Assembly (NCBI RefSeq): GCF_024806835.1
Contig: NZ_JANTYU010000002.1
Location: 1-64,000 of the forward strand
Reading direction: 5' to 3'
Source: Xanthomonas sp. 3793
GTDB lineage: Bacteria > Pseudomonadota > Gammaproteobacteria > Xanthomonadales > Xanthomonadaceae
DNA: 64,000 nt
Shown: piece after piece, positions 1 to 8,964 of the stretch
Position numbering within the stretch: the stretch's first letter is position 1
Layout: each line of letters begins with the position of its first letter
The notes under the pieces: model-generated
The model's input: the letters and a program-made list of their open reading frames with translations, nothing else
What the model was told of the DNA's origin: nothing
Databases searched by the model: none
Made by a program: the position numbers and the translations under genes

Positions 1-321
1 CGCGGCCAGGTGCTGTGCAAGCCGGGTTCGATCAAGCCGCATACCGAGTTCGAAGCCGAAGTCTACGTGCTGTCCAAGGATGAGGGTGGCCGTCACACCC
101 CGTTCTTCAAGGGCTACCGTCCGCAGTTCTACTTCCGCACCACCGACATCACTGGCGCCTGCCAGCTGCCGGAAGGCGTGGAAATGGTGATGCCGGGCGA
201 CAACGTGAAGATGGTCGTGACCCTGATCAACCCGGTCGCGATGGACGAAGGTCTGCGCTTCGCGATTCGCGAAGGCGGCCGTACCGTCGGCGCCGGCGTG
301 GTTGCCAAGGTCATCAAGTAA
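1..321 (+). CDS. tuf: Elongation factor Tu, C-terminal part (5' end outside window)
   Basis: The window opens in frame inside EF-Tu and reads 106 residues to the stop. EF-Tu is the GTPase that delivers aminoacyl-tRNA to the ribosome. The visible part is barrel domain 3, recognisable from [42 protein letters not shown] and the terminal [18 protein letters not shown]. Its position directly before rpsJ suggests it is the str-operon copy (rpsL-rpsG-fusA-tuf), which is inference because the upstream genes are out of view. A rho-independent terminator follows 45 bases after the stop. Confidence 0.97.
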   Translation, partial: RGQVLCKPGSIKPHTEFEAEVYVLSKDEGGRHTPFFKGYRPQFYFRTTDITGACQLPEGVEMVMPGDNVKMVVTLINPVAMDEGLRFAIREGGRTVGAGVVAKVIK

Positions 322-366
322 GCAATGCCTGCAGTTCGGCGGCTTCGGTCGCCGACGCAATCTAAG

Positions 367-393
367 GGGTCGGCGCAAGCCGGCCCTTTTTTT
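367..393 (+). terminator. Rho-independent terminator after tuf
   Basis: An 8-bp stem GGGTCGGC/GCCGGCCC (one U-G wobble) closes a GCAA tetraloop and is followed by seven T residues. It separates tuf transcription from the S10 cluster. Confidence 0.9.
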
Positions 394-438
394 GCGTTGG
401 AGTGCGGGCGGGGTGTCGGATTCTTTTTGGTTAAGCGC

Positions 439-467
439 TTGCGCACCTAAATCCGCATCGCTATAAT
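439..467 (+). promoter_or_regulatory. Distal promoter of the S10 operon (P1)
   Basis: TTGCGC at 439-444 and a perfect TATAAT at 462-467 are separated by 17 bases. Transcription would start near 474, just past the tuf terminator, giving a leader of about 300 bases before rpsJ. The motif is seen directly; its activity is inferred. Confidence 0.7.
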
Positions 468-566
468 GCGCGGCTCGGTGTCCCTGGGTAGGGCGCTGGG
501 TTCACAAGCGAAAAGAACGGCAGGATGCCGCTCGTGTTCGCCAGACCGGGAAGGTCGCGTTGCATG

Positions 567-602
567 GAGCACTCAACAACTCACCTGTTGTTGACCGTGC
601 TC
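567..602. promoter_or_regulatory. Large inverted repeat overlapping the -35 of S10 promoter P2
   Basis: GAGCAC-TCAACAAC (567-580), a 6-base loop, then GTTGTTGA (587-594), a 2-base bulge and GTGCTC (597-602) make a 14-bp dyad. It covers the TTGACC -35 box of the proximal promoter. It could be an operator for a DNA-binding protein, or an RNA hairpin in transcripts from the distal promoter; the sequence alone does not decide. Confidence 0.5.
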
Positions 603-619
603 TATCTGCGCATTATACT
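591..619 (+). promoter_or_regulatory. Proximal promoter of the S10 operon (P2)
   Basis: TTGACC at 591-596, a 17-base spacer and TATACT at 614-619 form a strong sigma70-type promoter. The expected start is near 626, giving a leader of about 150 bases before rpsJ, similar in size to the regulated E. coli S10 leader. Confidence 0.8.
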
Positions 620-629
620 TTTCCGTCTG

Positions 630-662
630 GGCAGGCCGGTTTACCGGGCTGCCTCAGTTTTT
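630..662 (+). promoter_or_regulatory. Terminator-like hairpin in the S10 leader
   Basis: GGCAGGCCGG (630-639), loop TTTA, CCGGGCTGCC (644-653) gives a 10-position stem with one G-G mismatch. It is followed by TCAG and five T residues. A second hairpin (GGGCA 723-727 with TGCCC 744-748 plus GG/CC) and a TCTTTTA run follow just before the rpsJ ribosome-binding site. The layout resembles a leader attenuator. In E. coli, L4 (encoded by rplD of this operon) controls the S10 leader; a similar role here is inference. Confidence 0.5.
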
Positions 663-778
663 GGGCGGAGGAAAGCCCTCGTCGGCAGGATGTCTGGCGA
701 TTTCACCAACGCAGGAATATCGGGGCAGGTATCCCAGAGGCCTTGCCCGTCGCTCTTTTAACGAAGGAAGCTTCCGTC

Positions 779-1090
779 ATGTCGGAACAAAAGATCCGGA
801 TTCGGTTGAAGGCGTTCGATCATCGTTTGATCGACCGTTCGGCCAGCGAGATCGTCGAAACGGCTAAGCGGACCGGCGCGCAAGTGCGTGGCCCGATCCC
901 GTTGCCGACCAAGATCGAACGTTACACCATCCTCGTATCCCCGCATGCCGACAAGGATGCGCGTGACCAATACGAAACCCGCACGCACAAGCGTGTGCTC
1001 GATATCGTCGACCCCAACGACAAGACCGTGGACGCGCTGATGAAGCTCGAGCTCGCGGCTGGCGTCGACGTACAGATCAAGTTGACCTGA
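779..1090 (+). CDS. rpsJ: 30S ribosomal protein S10
   Basis: 103 residues, the same length as E. coli S10, with the family core [17 protein letters not shown] and GPIPLPT. S10 sits in the 30S head and also acts with Nus factors in antitermination. The ATG at 779 is preceded by AAGGAAG at 764-770; an upstream in-frame extension has no family support. It is the first gene of the S10 operon and follows a long leader with hairpins. Confidence 0.98.
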   Translation: MSEQKIRIRLKAFDHRLIDRSASEIVETAKRTGAQVRGPIPLPTKIERYTILVSPHADKDARDQYETRTHKRVLDIVDPNDKTVDALMKLELAAGVDVQIKLT

Positions 1091-1101
1091 GGACTACGAC
1101 C

Positions 1102-1752
1102 ATGACGAAGAAATATTCGTTGGGCTTCGTGGGCCGCAAGGCTGGCATGAGCCGCGTCTTCACTGAAGACGGCCGCTCGGTGCCGGTTACGCTGATCGAA
1201 GCAACTCCGAACCGCATCGCGCAGATCAAGACCGTTGAAACCGACGGTTACAGCGCGGTGCAGATTACCGTTGGCGCGCGTCGCGCCGCACTGGTCAACA
1301 AGCCGGCCGCCGGTCACTTCGCCAAGGCGAAGGTCGAAGCGGGTCGTGGCTTGTGGGAATTCCGCGTTGAAGATGCGCAGCTCGGCGATTTCGCCGTCGG
1401 CGGCGAAATCAAGGCGGACATCTTCGAAGTCGGCCAGAAGGTCGACGTCCAGGGCGTCACCAAGGGTAAGGGTTTCCAGGGCACCATCAAGCGCTACAAC
1501 TTCCGTATGGGCGATGCAACTCACGGTAACTCGCTGTCGCATCGCGCGCCGGGTTCGTTGGGTCAGCGCCAGACCCCGGGTCGCGTTTTCCCGGGCAAGA
1601 AGATGTCGGGCCACATGGGCGCCGTGCAGCAAAGCACGCAGAACCTGGAAGTGGTCAAGGTCGACGTCGAGCGTGGTCTGATTGCTATCCGCGGCGCCGT
1701 GCCTGGCGCAGCTGGTGGCGACGTGATCGTCCGTCCGGCGAGCAAGGCATAA
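1102..1752 (+). CDS. rplC: 50S ribosomal protein L3
   Basis: 216 residues, close to the usual 209-215. It begins with [19 protein letters not shown] and carries the conserved [47 protein letters not shown] stretch (quoted here as separate blocks of the family loop that reaches the peptidyl-transferase region). It starts 11 bases after rpsJ with GAGGA upstream and is clearly co-transcribed with its neighbours. Confidence 0.98.
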   Translation: MTKKYSLGFVGRKAGMSRVFTEDGRSVPVTLIEATPNRIAQIKTVETDGYSAVQITVGARRAALVNKPAAGHFAKAKVEAGRGLWEFRVEDAQLGDFAVGGEIKADIFEVGQKVDVQGVTKGKGFQGTIKRYNFRMGDATHGNSLSHRAPGSLGQRQTPGRVFPGKKMSGHMGAVQQSTQNLEVVKVDVERGLIAIRGAVPGAAGGDVIVRPASKA

Positions 1753-1764
1753 GGAGAGATGACG

Positions 1765-2370
1765 ATGGAACTCGTTATCACGGGTAGCAACAACAAGGTC
1801 TCGGTCTCCGATGCCGTGTTCGGTCGCGAATTCAGCGAAGATCTGGTTCACCAGGTCGTCGTCGCTTATCGCAATGCCGGTCGCGCTGGTACCAAGGCAC
1901 AGAAGACGCGTTCGGAAGTTGCGGGCACGACCAAGAAGTCGAAGAAGCAGAAGGGCGGCGGTGCGCGTCATGGCGCGCTGACGGCTCCGATCTTCGTCGG
2001 CGGCGGCGTGACCTTCGCGGCCAAGCCGCGCAGCTTTGAGCAGAAAGTCAACCGCAAGATGTACCGTGCGGCCATCTGCGCGATCTTCTCTGAGCTTAAC
2101 CGCCAGGGTCGCCTGATGATCGTCGATGCGTTCGACGTCGAAACCACCAAGACCCAGGGTCTGATCGAAAAGCTGAAGGGACTGGACGTGGGCAAGCGCC
2201 CGCTGATCGTCACCGAAGAAGCTTCCGAGCACCTGTATCTGTCCGCCCGCAATCTGCCGTATGTGCAGGTGCGTGATGTGCAGGGTCTGGATCCGGTCGC
2301 TCTGGTCGGGGCCGATACGGTCGTGATCACCGCCGATGCGGTCAAGAAGGTCGAGGAGTGGCTGGCATGA
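1765..2370 (+). CDS. rplD: 50S ribosomal protein L4 (probable autoregulator of the operon)
   Basis: 201 residues from the ATG at 1765. A second ATG two codons upstream (1759) lies only two bases from the AGGAG at 1752-1756, whereas 1765 gives a spacing of eight, so 1765 is chosen. Family marks include [19 protein letters not shown], the basic [14 protein letters not shown] loop and [14 protein letters not shown]. In E. coli L4 represses the S10 operon through its leader. The stop overlaps the rplW start (ATGA). Confidence 0.97.
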
Positions 2371-2666
2371 GCAGCAACGAAAAAATCTTCAGCGTGCTGC
2401 GTGCTCCGCGAGTCTCTGAAAAGACCGCGCGCCTGCAGGAAATCTCCAACCAGTATGTCTTCGAAGTTTCGAACGAAGCCACCAAGGCCGATGTAAAGGC
2501 CGCGGTTGAGCAGCTGTTCGACGTCAAGGTCAAGGCAGTCAACGTGGTCAACGTCAAGGGCAAGAGCAAGTCCTTCCGTAACCGTGCTGGCAGCCGTGGC
2601 AATTGGCGCAAGGCGTACGTCCGCCTGGTTGATGGTCAGTCCATCGACGTAACGGCCAAGGCCTGA
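2367..2666 (+). CDS. rplW: 50S ribosomal protein L23
   Basis: 99 residues, usual size. The ATG at 2367 overlaps the rplD TGA in an ATGA arrangement, with GAGGAG at 2353-2358 eight bases upstream. A GTG at 2358 is in frame but falls inside that ribosome-binding site. Family core: [44 protein letters not shown]23 surrounds the polypeptide exit and docks trigger factor and SRP. Confidence 0.97.
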
Positions 2667-2676
2667 GGTCCATCCC

Positions 2677-3504
2677 ATGCCATTGATGAAGTTCAAACCC
2701 ACCTCTCCCGGCCGTCGTTCCGCCGTGCGCGTGGTTACTCCCGATCTGCACAAGGGCGCACCGCACGCGGCGCTGCTCGACTCGCAGAGCAAGTCTGGTG
2801 GTCGTAACCACCATGGCCGCATCACCGTGCGTCACGTCGGTGGTGGCCACAAGCAGCACTACCGCATCATCGACTTCAAGCGCAACAAGGAAGGCATTCC
2901 GGCGCGTGTGGAGCGGATCGAATACGATCCGAACCGTACCGCTCATATCGCCCTGCTGTGCTATGTCGACGGCGAGCGTCGCTACATCATCGCCCCCAAG
3001 GGCCTGAAGGCTGGCGACCAGGTCATTGCCGGTGCCAATGCACCGATCAAGACCGGCAACACGCTGCCGCTGCGCAACATCCCGGTCGGTACGACGGTCC
3101 ACGGTATCGAGCTGAAGCCGGGTAAGGGCGCTCAGATCGCACGTGCTGCCGGTGCAGCCGTCCAGCTGGTCGCTCGCGAAGGCATCTATGCCACGCTGCG
3201 TCTGCGCTCGGGCGAAATGCGCAAGGTGCCGGTCGAGTGCCGCGCCACCATCGGCGAAGTCGGCAACGACGAGCACAACCTCGAGAAGCTGGGCAAGGCC
3301 GGCGCCAAGCGTTGGCGCGGTGTTCGCCCGACCGTTCGCGGTGCGGCCATGAACCCGGTCGATCACCCGCATGGTGGTGGTGAAGCGAAGGCTGGTCAGG
3401 GTAATCCGCATCCGGTCACCCCGTGGGGTGTTCCGACCAAGGGTTACAAGACGCGCAAGAACAAGCGCACCCAGCAATTCATCGTCCGCGATCGTAGGGG
3501 CTAA
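2677..3504 (+). CDS. rplB: 50S ribosomal protein L2
   Basis: 275 residues, normal for L2, which is needed for subunit association and peptidyl-transferase activity. The invariant block [16 protein letters not shown] with its key histidine is present, as are [19 protein letters not shown] and the C-terminal [17 protein letters not shown]. It begins 10 bases after rplW and is 6 bases from rpsS. Confidence 0.98.
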
Positions 3505-3510
3505 TCGACC

Positions 3511-3780
3511 ATGGCACGTTCACTCAAGAAGGGCCCGTTCGTCGATCACCACCTTGCAAAGAAGGTGGAGTCCGCTGCGGGTAGCAAGAAGCCGATCAAG
3601 ACCTGGTCGCGCCGTTCGATGATCCTGCCGGAAATGGTAGGCATCACCATCGCCGTGCATAACGGCAAGAACCATATTCCGGTGCTCGTCAACGAGAATA
3701 TGGTCGGCCACAAGCTCGGCGAATTTGCCGTCACCCGGACCTTCAAGGGTCACGGTGGCGACAAGAAGTCGAGCAGGTAA
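3511..3780 (+). CDS. rpsS: 30S ribosomal protein S19
   Basis: 89 residues. Starts [19 protein letters not shown] and contains [20 protein letters not shown] and the terminal [10 protein letters not shown], the standard S19 pattern. S19 forms a complex with S13 in the 30S head. Six bases follow rplB. Confidence 0.98.
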   Translation: MARSLKKGPFVDHHLAKKVESAAGSKKPIKTWSRRSMILPEMVGITIAVHNGKNHIPVLVNENMVGHKLGEFAVTRTFKGHGGDKKSSR

Positions 3781-3792
3781 GGAGAGATGACG

Positions 3793-4128
3793 ATGGAAGC
3801 GAAAGCAATCCTGCGCACCGCGCGCATCTCCCCGCAGAAGGCCCGCCTGGTCGCTGACCAGGTGCGTGGTTTGTCCGCCGAGCGTGCGGTCAATCTGCTG
3901 AAGTTCTCGGACAAGAAGGCTGCACACCTGATCAAAAAGGTTGTGGAGTCGGCTATTGCCAATGCCGAGAACAATCAGGGCGCGGATGTCGACGAGCTGA
4001 AGGTCAAGACCATCATGGTTGATGAAGGTCCGTCCCTGAAGCGTTTCATGGCGCGGGCGAAAGGCCGCGGTACCCGCATCCTCAAGCGCACCAGTCACAT
4101 CACTGTGATTGTCGGCGCCGCCAAGTAA
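3793..4128 (+). CDS. rplV: 50S ribosomal protein L22
   Basis: 111 residues from the ATG at 3793; the in-frame ATG at 3787 is too close to the AGGAG to be used, exactly as at rplD. Motifs: [51 protein letters not shown] (beta-hairpin that lines the exit tunnel). The ribosome-binding site and first codons repeat the rplD start region base for base over about 21 bases. Confidence 0.97.
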   Translation: MEAKAILRTARISPQKARLVADQVRGLSAERAVNLLKFSDKKAAHLIKKVVESAIANAENNQGADVDELKVKTIMVDEGPSLKRFMARAKGRGTRILKRTSHITVIVGAAK

Positions 4129-4145
4129 GCGGAAAGGAAAAGACC

Positions 4146-4880
4146 ATGGGTCATAAAGTTCATCCGACTGGAATCCGTCTTGGTATCTCCAAAGACTGGA
4201 ACTCCAAGTGGTACGCAAACAAGGGCGATTTCGCTGCCTATCTGGCAGCCGACCTGAAAGTGCGTGAAATGCTGCGCAAGAAGCTCGCGCAGGCAGGTGT
4301 CAGCAAGATCTTGATCGAGCGCCCTGCCAAAACCGCCCGCGTGACCATCCACACTGCCCGTCCGGGCGTGGTGATCGGCAAGCGTGGCGAGGACATCGAA
4401 AAGCTGCGTAAGGAAGTGAGCGAGCTGATGGGCGTTCCGGCGCACATCAACGTCACCGAAGTGCGCAAGCCGGAGCTGGATGCGCAGCTGGTCGCCGAGT
4501 CGATCGCGCAGCAGCTTGAGCGTCGCATCATGTTCCGCCGCGCAATGAAGCGCTCGGTCGGTAACGCGATGCGCTTGGGTGCCCTGGGCATCAAGGTCAA
4601 TGTGGCTGGCCGCCTCAACGGCGCAGAAATCGCCCGTTCGGAGTGGTACCGCGAAGGCCGCGTGCCGCTGCACACGCTACGTGCCGACATTGATTACGGT
4701 TTTGCCGAAGCGTCCACGACGTACGGCATCATCGGCATCAAGGTCTGGATCTATAAGGGCGAAGTCTTCGACTTCTCTCAGGTTGGCCAGGAAAAGCAGG
4801 ACGACAGCCCGCGCAACGATCGTAACGATCGTGGCGACCGCGGTGACCGCCCGTCGCGCCCGGCTCGTGAAGCGAGGTAA
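4146..4880 (+). CDS. rpsC: 30S ribosomal protein S3
   Basis: 244 residues, slightly longer than E. coli (233). An N-terminal KH domain carries [15 protein letters not shown] (GKRG loop); the C-terminal domain has the [17 protein letters not shown] and [27 protein letters not shown] blocks. The tail is a low-complexity [12 protein letters not shown] stretch of about 25 residues typical of xanthomonads. S3 guards the mRNA entry channel. Confidence 0.98.
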   Translation: MGHKVHPTGIRLGISKDWNSKWYANKGDFAAYLAADLKVREMLRKKLAQAGVSKILIERPAKTARVTIHTARPGVVIGKRGEDIEKLRKEVSELMGVPAHINVTEVRKPELDAQLVAESIAQQLERRIMFRRAMKRSVGNAMRLGALGIKVNVAGRLNGAEIARSEWYREGRVPLHTLRADIDYGFAEASTTYGIIGIKVWIYKGEVFDFSQVGQEKQDDSPRNDRNDRGDRGDRPSRPAREAR

Positions 4881-4885
4881 CGGCA

Positions 4886-5299
4886 ATGTTGCAACCCAAG
4901 CGAACCAAATATCGCAAGATGCACAAGGGCCGCAATGACGGCCTGGCATGGAGCGGAAACGCCGTCAGCTTCGGCGAATACGGCCTCAAGGCCACGGCGC
5001 ACGGTCAGCTGACCGCACGCCAGATTGAAGCAGCACGCCGCACGATCAGCCGCCACGTCAAAAAGGGCGGCAAGATGTGGATCCGTGTGTTCCCCGACAA
5101 GCCGATCACCAAGAAGCCGATCGAAGTCCGCATGGGCTCCGGTAAGGGCAACGTGGAGTATTGGGTCGCGCAGATTCAGCCGGGCCGCATGATCTATGAA
5201 ATCGAGGGGATTCCCGAAGAGACCGCACGTGAGGCGTTCCGCCTTGCCGCTGCCAAGCTCTCGGTGACGACCACTTTCGTGACCCGGACGGTGCGCTGA
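4886..5299 (+). CDS. rplP: 50S ribosomal protein L16
   Basis: 137 residues; starts [19 protein letters not shown] and includes [34 protein letters not shown] and [13 protein letters not shown], all family hallmarks. L16 helps position the A-site tRNA. Its TGA overlaps the rpmC ATG by one base (TGATG), suggesting translational coupling. Confidence 0.98.
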
Positions 5300-5484
5300 T
5301 GGATATCAAACAACTCCGCGAGAAGTCGGCTGACGAACTGAAGGCCCACCTGACCGATCTGCGTAAGGAGCAGTTCTCGCTCCGCATGCAGCAGGTCACC
5401 GGCCAGCTGCCGAAGACCCACGAAACCCGCCGGGTGCGCCGCGAGATTGCTCGCGTCAAGCACCTGCTCGGCAGCACCAAGTAA
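5299..5484 (+). CDS. rpmC: 50S ribosomal protein L29
   Basis: 61 residues, all helical in the family. [18 protein letters not shown] and the C-terminal [15 protein letters not shown] match L29. It begins inside the rplP stop (TGATG) and ends 11 bases before rpsQ. L29 sits next to L23 at the tunnel exit. Confidence 0.97.
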
Positions 5485-5495
5485 GGACGGCCGCG

Positions 5496-5765
5496 ATGAG
5501 CGACAACAACGAAAAGCAAACGCTGCGCACGGTCGAAGGCCGTGTCGTCAGCAACAAGATGGACAAGACGGTCACCGTGTTGGTGGAGCGCCAGGTCAAG
5601 CACCCGTTGTACGGTAAGTACATCAAGCGCTCGTCCAAGCTCCACGCACACGATGCCGACAATGCCTGCAATGAAGGCGATGTCGTGCGCGTGACCGAGA
5701 TTGCTCCAATGTCCAAGACCAAGAACTGGCGGGTGGTCGAAATCGTCACCCGTTCGGCCGGCTAA
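5496..5765 (+). CDS. rpsQ: 30S ribosomal protein S17
   Basis: 89 residues. [24 protein letters not shown] and [19 protein letters not shown] are the OB-fold core that binds 16S rRNA. Last gene of the S10 set; 14 bases separate it from rplN, so transcription probably continues into spc. Confidence 0.97.
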   Translation: MSDNNEKQTLRTVEGRVVSNKMDKTVTVLVERQVKHPLYGKYIKRSSKLHAHDADNACNEGDVVRVTEIAPMSKTKNWRVVEIVTRSAG

Positions 5766-5779
5766 GGGAGATCTGAATC

Positions 5780-6148
5780 ATGATCCAGATGCAGAGCTAC
5801 CTCGATGTGGCCGACAATTCGGGTGCCAAGGAAGTGATGTGCATCAAGGTGCTGGGCGGCTCCAAGCGCCGCTACGCACACATTGGCGACATCATCAAGG
5901 TGACCGTCAAGGACGCCATTCCGCGTGGCAAGGTCAAGAAGGGCGAAGTCTACGACGCCGTCGTGGTGCGTACCCGCAAGGGTGTGCGCCGTCCCGACGG
6001 TTCGCTGATCCGCTTCGATGGCAATGCCGCTGTGCTGTTGAACAACAAGCAGGAGCCGATCGGGACCCGCATCTTCGGGCCGGTGACGCGCGAGCTGCGT
6101 TCCGAGAAGTTCATGAAGATCGTCTCGCTCGCTCCCGAAGTGCTGTGA
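5780..6148 (+). CDS. rplN: 50S ribosomal protein L14
   Basis: 122 residues. Begins [22 protein letters not shown] and contains [22 protein letters not shown] and [11 protein letters not shown], diagnostic for L14, which forms intersubunit bridge B8 with 16S rRNA. First gene of the spc set. Confidence 0.98.
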
Positions 6149-6163
6149 GCGGAGGACATACAC

Positions 6164-6481
6164 ATGGCTAACCGTATCAAGAAGGGCGACCAGGTCGTCA
6201 TCAACACCGGCAAGGACAAGGGTAAGCAGGGTGAAGTTGTGCGTGTGGACGGCGATCGCGTGATCGTTTCCAATGCCAACGTCATCAAGCGCCACACCAA
6301 GCCGAACCCGCAGGCGGGTGTCGCCGGCGGCGTGGTCGAGCGTGAAGCGTCGATCCATATCTCCAACGTCAATATCGTCAACCCGGCAACGGGCAAGGGC
6401 GAGCGCGTTGGCTTCAAGGTGCTGGAGGATGGACGCAAATTGCGTGTGTTCCGCTCCAGCGGTGAGGCGCTCGACGCCTGA
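6164..6481 (+). CDS. rplX: 50S ribosomal protein L24
   Basis: 105 residues with an N-terminal KOW motif ([23 protein letters not shown]). [31 protein letters not shown] is typical of the assembly initiator L24. 15 bases after rplN, 11 before rplE. Confidence 0.97.
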
Positions 6482-6492
6482 GGAATGAGATC

Positions 6493-7035
6493 ATGAATAC
6501 GCGTCTCGAAAAGTTTTACAAGGAAAACGTGGTGCCGGCCCTGATGAAGGAATTCGGCTACACCAATCCGATGGAAGTGCCGAAGCTGGTCAAGGTCACG
6601 CTCAACATGGGCGTGGGTGAGGCGGCTACCAACAAGAAGATTCTTGAGAATGCGGTCGCCGACATGTCCAAGATCTCCGGTCAAAAGCCGGTGGTCACCA
6701 AGTCGCGCGTCTCGGTCGCATCGTTCAAGATTCGCGATGGTTGGCCGATCGGCTGCAAGACCACCTTGCGTCGCGCCAAGATGTACGAGTTCCTGGATCG
6801 CCTGATCAACATCTCGTTGCCGCGCGTGCGCGACTTCCGTGGTGTCTCCGGTCGTTCCTTCGACGGTCGTGGCAACTTCAACATGGGTGTGAAGGAACAG
6901 ATCATCTTCCCGGAAATCGATTTCGACGCCGTCGATGCGATTCGCGGTATGGATATCGCCATCACCACCACCGCCAAGACGGATGCGGAAGCGAAGGCGC
7001 TGCTGGCAGCGTTCAAGTTCCCGTTCCGTAACTGA
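6493..7035 (+). CDS. rplE: 50S ribosomal protein L5
   Basis: 180 residues (179 in E. coli). Motifs [53 protein letters not shown] and [11 protein letters not shown] are standard. L5 binds 5S rRNA and contacts the P-site tRNA. In E. coli, S8 represses spc at the rplE start; no such hairpin was worked out here. Confidence 0.98.
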
Positions 7036-7053
7036 CCGTCGAGGACATCCGAA

Positions 7054-7359
7054 ATGGCAAAGACCTCCATGATCCACCGCGACATCAAGCGTGCAAAGCT
7101 GGCGAAGAAATTTGCCGGCAAGCGTGATGCGCTGAAGAAGATCCTCTCCAGTCAGGATGCGTCCTACGAAGAGAAGATCGATGCGTCGACCAAGTTGCAG
7201 AAGCTGCCGCGCGATTCGTCGCCGAGCCGCCACCGCAACCGTTGCGAGCTGTCCGGCCGTCCGCGCGGTGTCTACCGCAAGTTCGGTCTGGGTCGCAACA
7301 TGCTGCGCAAGGCCACGATGAACGGCGACGTTCCGGGTCTGCGTAAGGCAAGCTGGTAA
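7054..7359 (+). CDS. rpsN: 30S ribosomal protein S14 (zinc-independent type)
   Basis: 101 residues, the long form. It lacks the CXXC pairs of zinc-binding S14 and has the usual [41 protein letters not shown] end (family signature SGRPRG followed by RKFGL). It closes the first half of spc; a 204-base gap with three hairpins separates it from rpsH. Confidence 0.97.
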
Positions 7360-7366
7360 CAGCATC

Positions 7367-7439
7367 CCGGCCGTTCGCGGCCGGTTTGAACAGGATGGTT
7401 CTGTTCAACAAGGGAGTCCGACGCAAGTCGGGCTCTTTT
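7367..7439 (+). promoter_or_regulatory. Three successive hairpins between rpsN and rpsH
   Basis: Hairpin 1 is a perfect 7-bp CCGGCCG/CGGCCGG stem with a TTCG loop (7367-7384). Hairpin 2 is a perfect TGAACAG/CTGTTCA stem with a 7-base loop (7387-7407). Hairpin 3 is an 8-bp AGTCCGAC/GTCGGGCT stem (one wobble) with a GCAA loop followed by CTTTTG (7415-7439), which looks like a terminator. A TATACT element follows at 7444-7449 but without a good -35. This may be an attenuator or processing site splitting the spc operon. Confidence 0.65.
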
Positions 7440-7563
7440 GTCGTATACTTCCGCTTCTGTCTTGCCCGTAGCGGCTCGGCATGGCGTCAAGGGTCCTGGC
7501 CCGTCCCCAGGAAAACACAAGATTTTCGCGAAAGCGGATATCGGTGCACTCAAAGGTACTCAT

Positions 7564-7962
7564 ATGAGCATGACTGATCCCATCGCCGACCTGCTGGTTC
7601 GCATCAAGAATGCGGCCGCGGTTGGTAAGCAGACGGTGAAATTGCCGTCGTCCAAAATCAAGGTTGCGATCGCCCAGGTCCTGAAGGACGAGGGTTACAT
7701 CACCGACCTGCGCGTTACGGCCACCGAAAACAACAAGTCGGAGCTGGAAATCGTGCTGAAGTATTTCGAAGGCCGTCCGGTCATCGAGACCCTGAAGCGT
7801 TTCTCGCGCTCGGGTCTGCGTCAGTACCGCGGCAAGACCGAGCTGCCCAAGGTCCTCGGTGGCCTGGGTATCGCCATCATCTCCACGTCGAAGGGCATCA
7901 TGACCGATGCGCAGGCTCGCGAAGCCGGCGTTGGTGGTGAAGTCCTGTGCTTCGTGGCCTAA
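7564..7962 (+). CDS. rpsH: 30S ribosomal protein S8
   Basis: 132 residues from the ATG at 7564 ([17 protein letters not shown]). The family signatures [13 protein letters not shown]-like [33 protein letters not shown] (two adjacent blocks) and the terminal GGEVLCFVA are present. In E. coli S8 is the translational repressor of spc. Here the gene follows an unusually long spacer with hairpins, which is the natural place to look for autoregulation. Confidence 0.97.
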
Positions 7963-7977
7963 GGGAAGGAATCGAAC

Positions 7978-8505
7978 ATGTCCCGTGTAGCCAAGAAGCC
8001 TGTTTCCCTTCCGAAGGGTGTTGAGCTCAACGTCCAGCCTGAGCTGGTCAGCGTCAAGGGCCCGAAGGGTACGTTGACCCTGCCCAAGCCGGTGGGCGTG
8101 GAAATCGCCATCGACGGCGATGTCGCAACCCTGTCGGCAAACGATCCGTCGCAGCTGGCCATCACCGGCACCGTGCGCGCCATCCTGGCCAATATGGTCA
8201 AGGGCGTGTCCGAAGGCTTCGAGCGCAAGCTCGAGCTGGTCGGCGTCGGTTACCGCGCTGCCATGCAGGGCAAGGATCTGAGCCTGGCGCTCGGTTTCTC
8301 GCACCCGCTGGTGTTCGTGGCGCCGGAAGGCATCACGCTGTCGACCCCGACCCAGACCGAAATCGTGGTCCAGGGCGCCGACAAGCAGCGCGTCGGCGAA
8401 GTCGCCGCCAAGATTCGCGGTTTCCGTCCGCCCGAGCCCTACAAGGGCAAGGGTGTGAAGTACGCCGGTGAAGTCATCATTCGCAAGGAAGCCAAGAAGG
8501 CGTAA
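7978..8505 (+). CDS. rplF: 50S ribosomal protein L6
   Basis: 175 residues. [43 protein letters not shown] and [18 protein letters not shown] are characteristic of L6, which lies near the GTPase centre. AAGGAA precedes the ATG. A long hairpin follows 20 bases after the stop. Confidence 0.97.
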
Positions 8506-8522
8506 GGCAGGTCCCTCTGCGA

Positions 8523-8550
8523 GGAGTCCGGCCATCCATGGCTGGACTTC
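8523..8550 (+). promoter_or_regulatory. Hairpin between rplF and rplR
   Basis: A 10-bp stem AGTCCGGCCA/TGGCTGGACT (8525-8534 with 8539-8548, one G-U wobble) with loop TCCA. It extends by weaker pairs on both sides and is followed by TCTTATTG. It could slow or partially terminate transcription, or be a processing site. Confidence 0.55.
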
Positions 8551-8596
8551 TTATTGCAAAAGCCTGTTTTCCTTCAGCTTTCGTAGGATAAATATC

Positions 8597-8956
8597 ATGA
8601 GCATCAACAAGAACATCGCCCGCCTGCGTCGCGCCAAGTCGACCCGTGCACACATCCGCGAGCTGGGCGTCGCGCGTCTGTCGGTGCTGCGCACCGGTCA
8701 GCACCTGTATGCCCAGGTCTTCACTGCCGACGGTTCCAAGGTGATTGCTGCGGCGAACACCCTGCAGGCCGACGTCAAGGATGGCTTGAAGAACGGCAAG
8801 AACAGCGATGCCGCCGTCAAGGTCGGCAAGCTGATCGCCGAGCGCGCCAAGGCTGCCGGTATCGAGAAGGTCGCATTCGACCGCTCGGGCTACCGCTACC
8901 ATGGTCGCATCAAGGCGCTGGCCGATGCGGCTCGCGAAGGCGGCCTGCAGTTCTAA
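8597..8956 (+). CDS. rplR: 50S ribosomal protein L18
   Basis: 119 residues from the ATG at 8597; upstream in-frame sequence crosses the hairpin and has no family match. Motifs: [27 protein letters not shown] and the C-terminal [26 protein letters not shown], of which the 5S rRNA-binding part is [12 protein letters not shown]18 with L5 anchors 5S rRNA. Confidence 0.97.
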
Positions 8957-8964
8957 GCACTGCT

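Noticed and set aside
922..2232. A 436-codon minus-strand frame and other long minus frames across 1-15 kb
   Set aside because: Antisense to unambiguous ribosomal protein genes.
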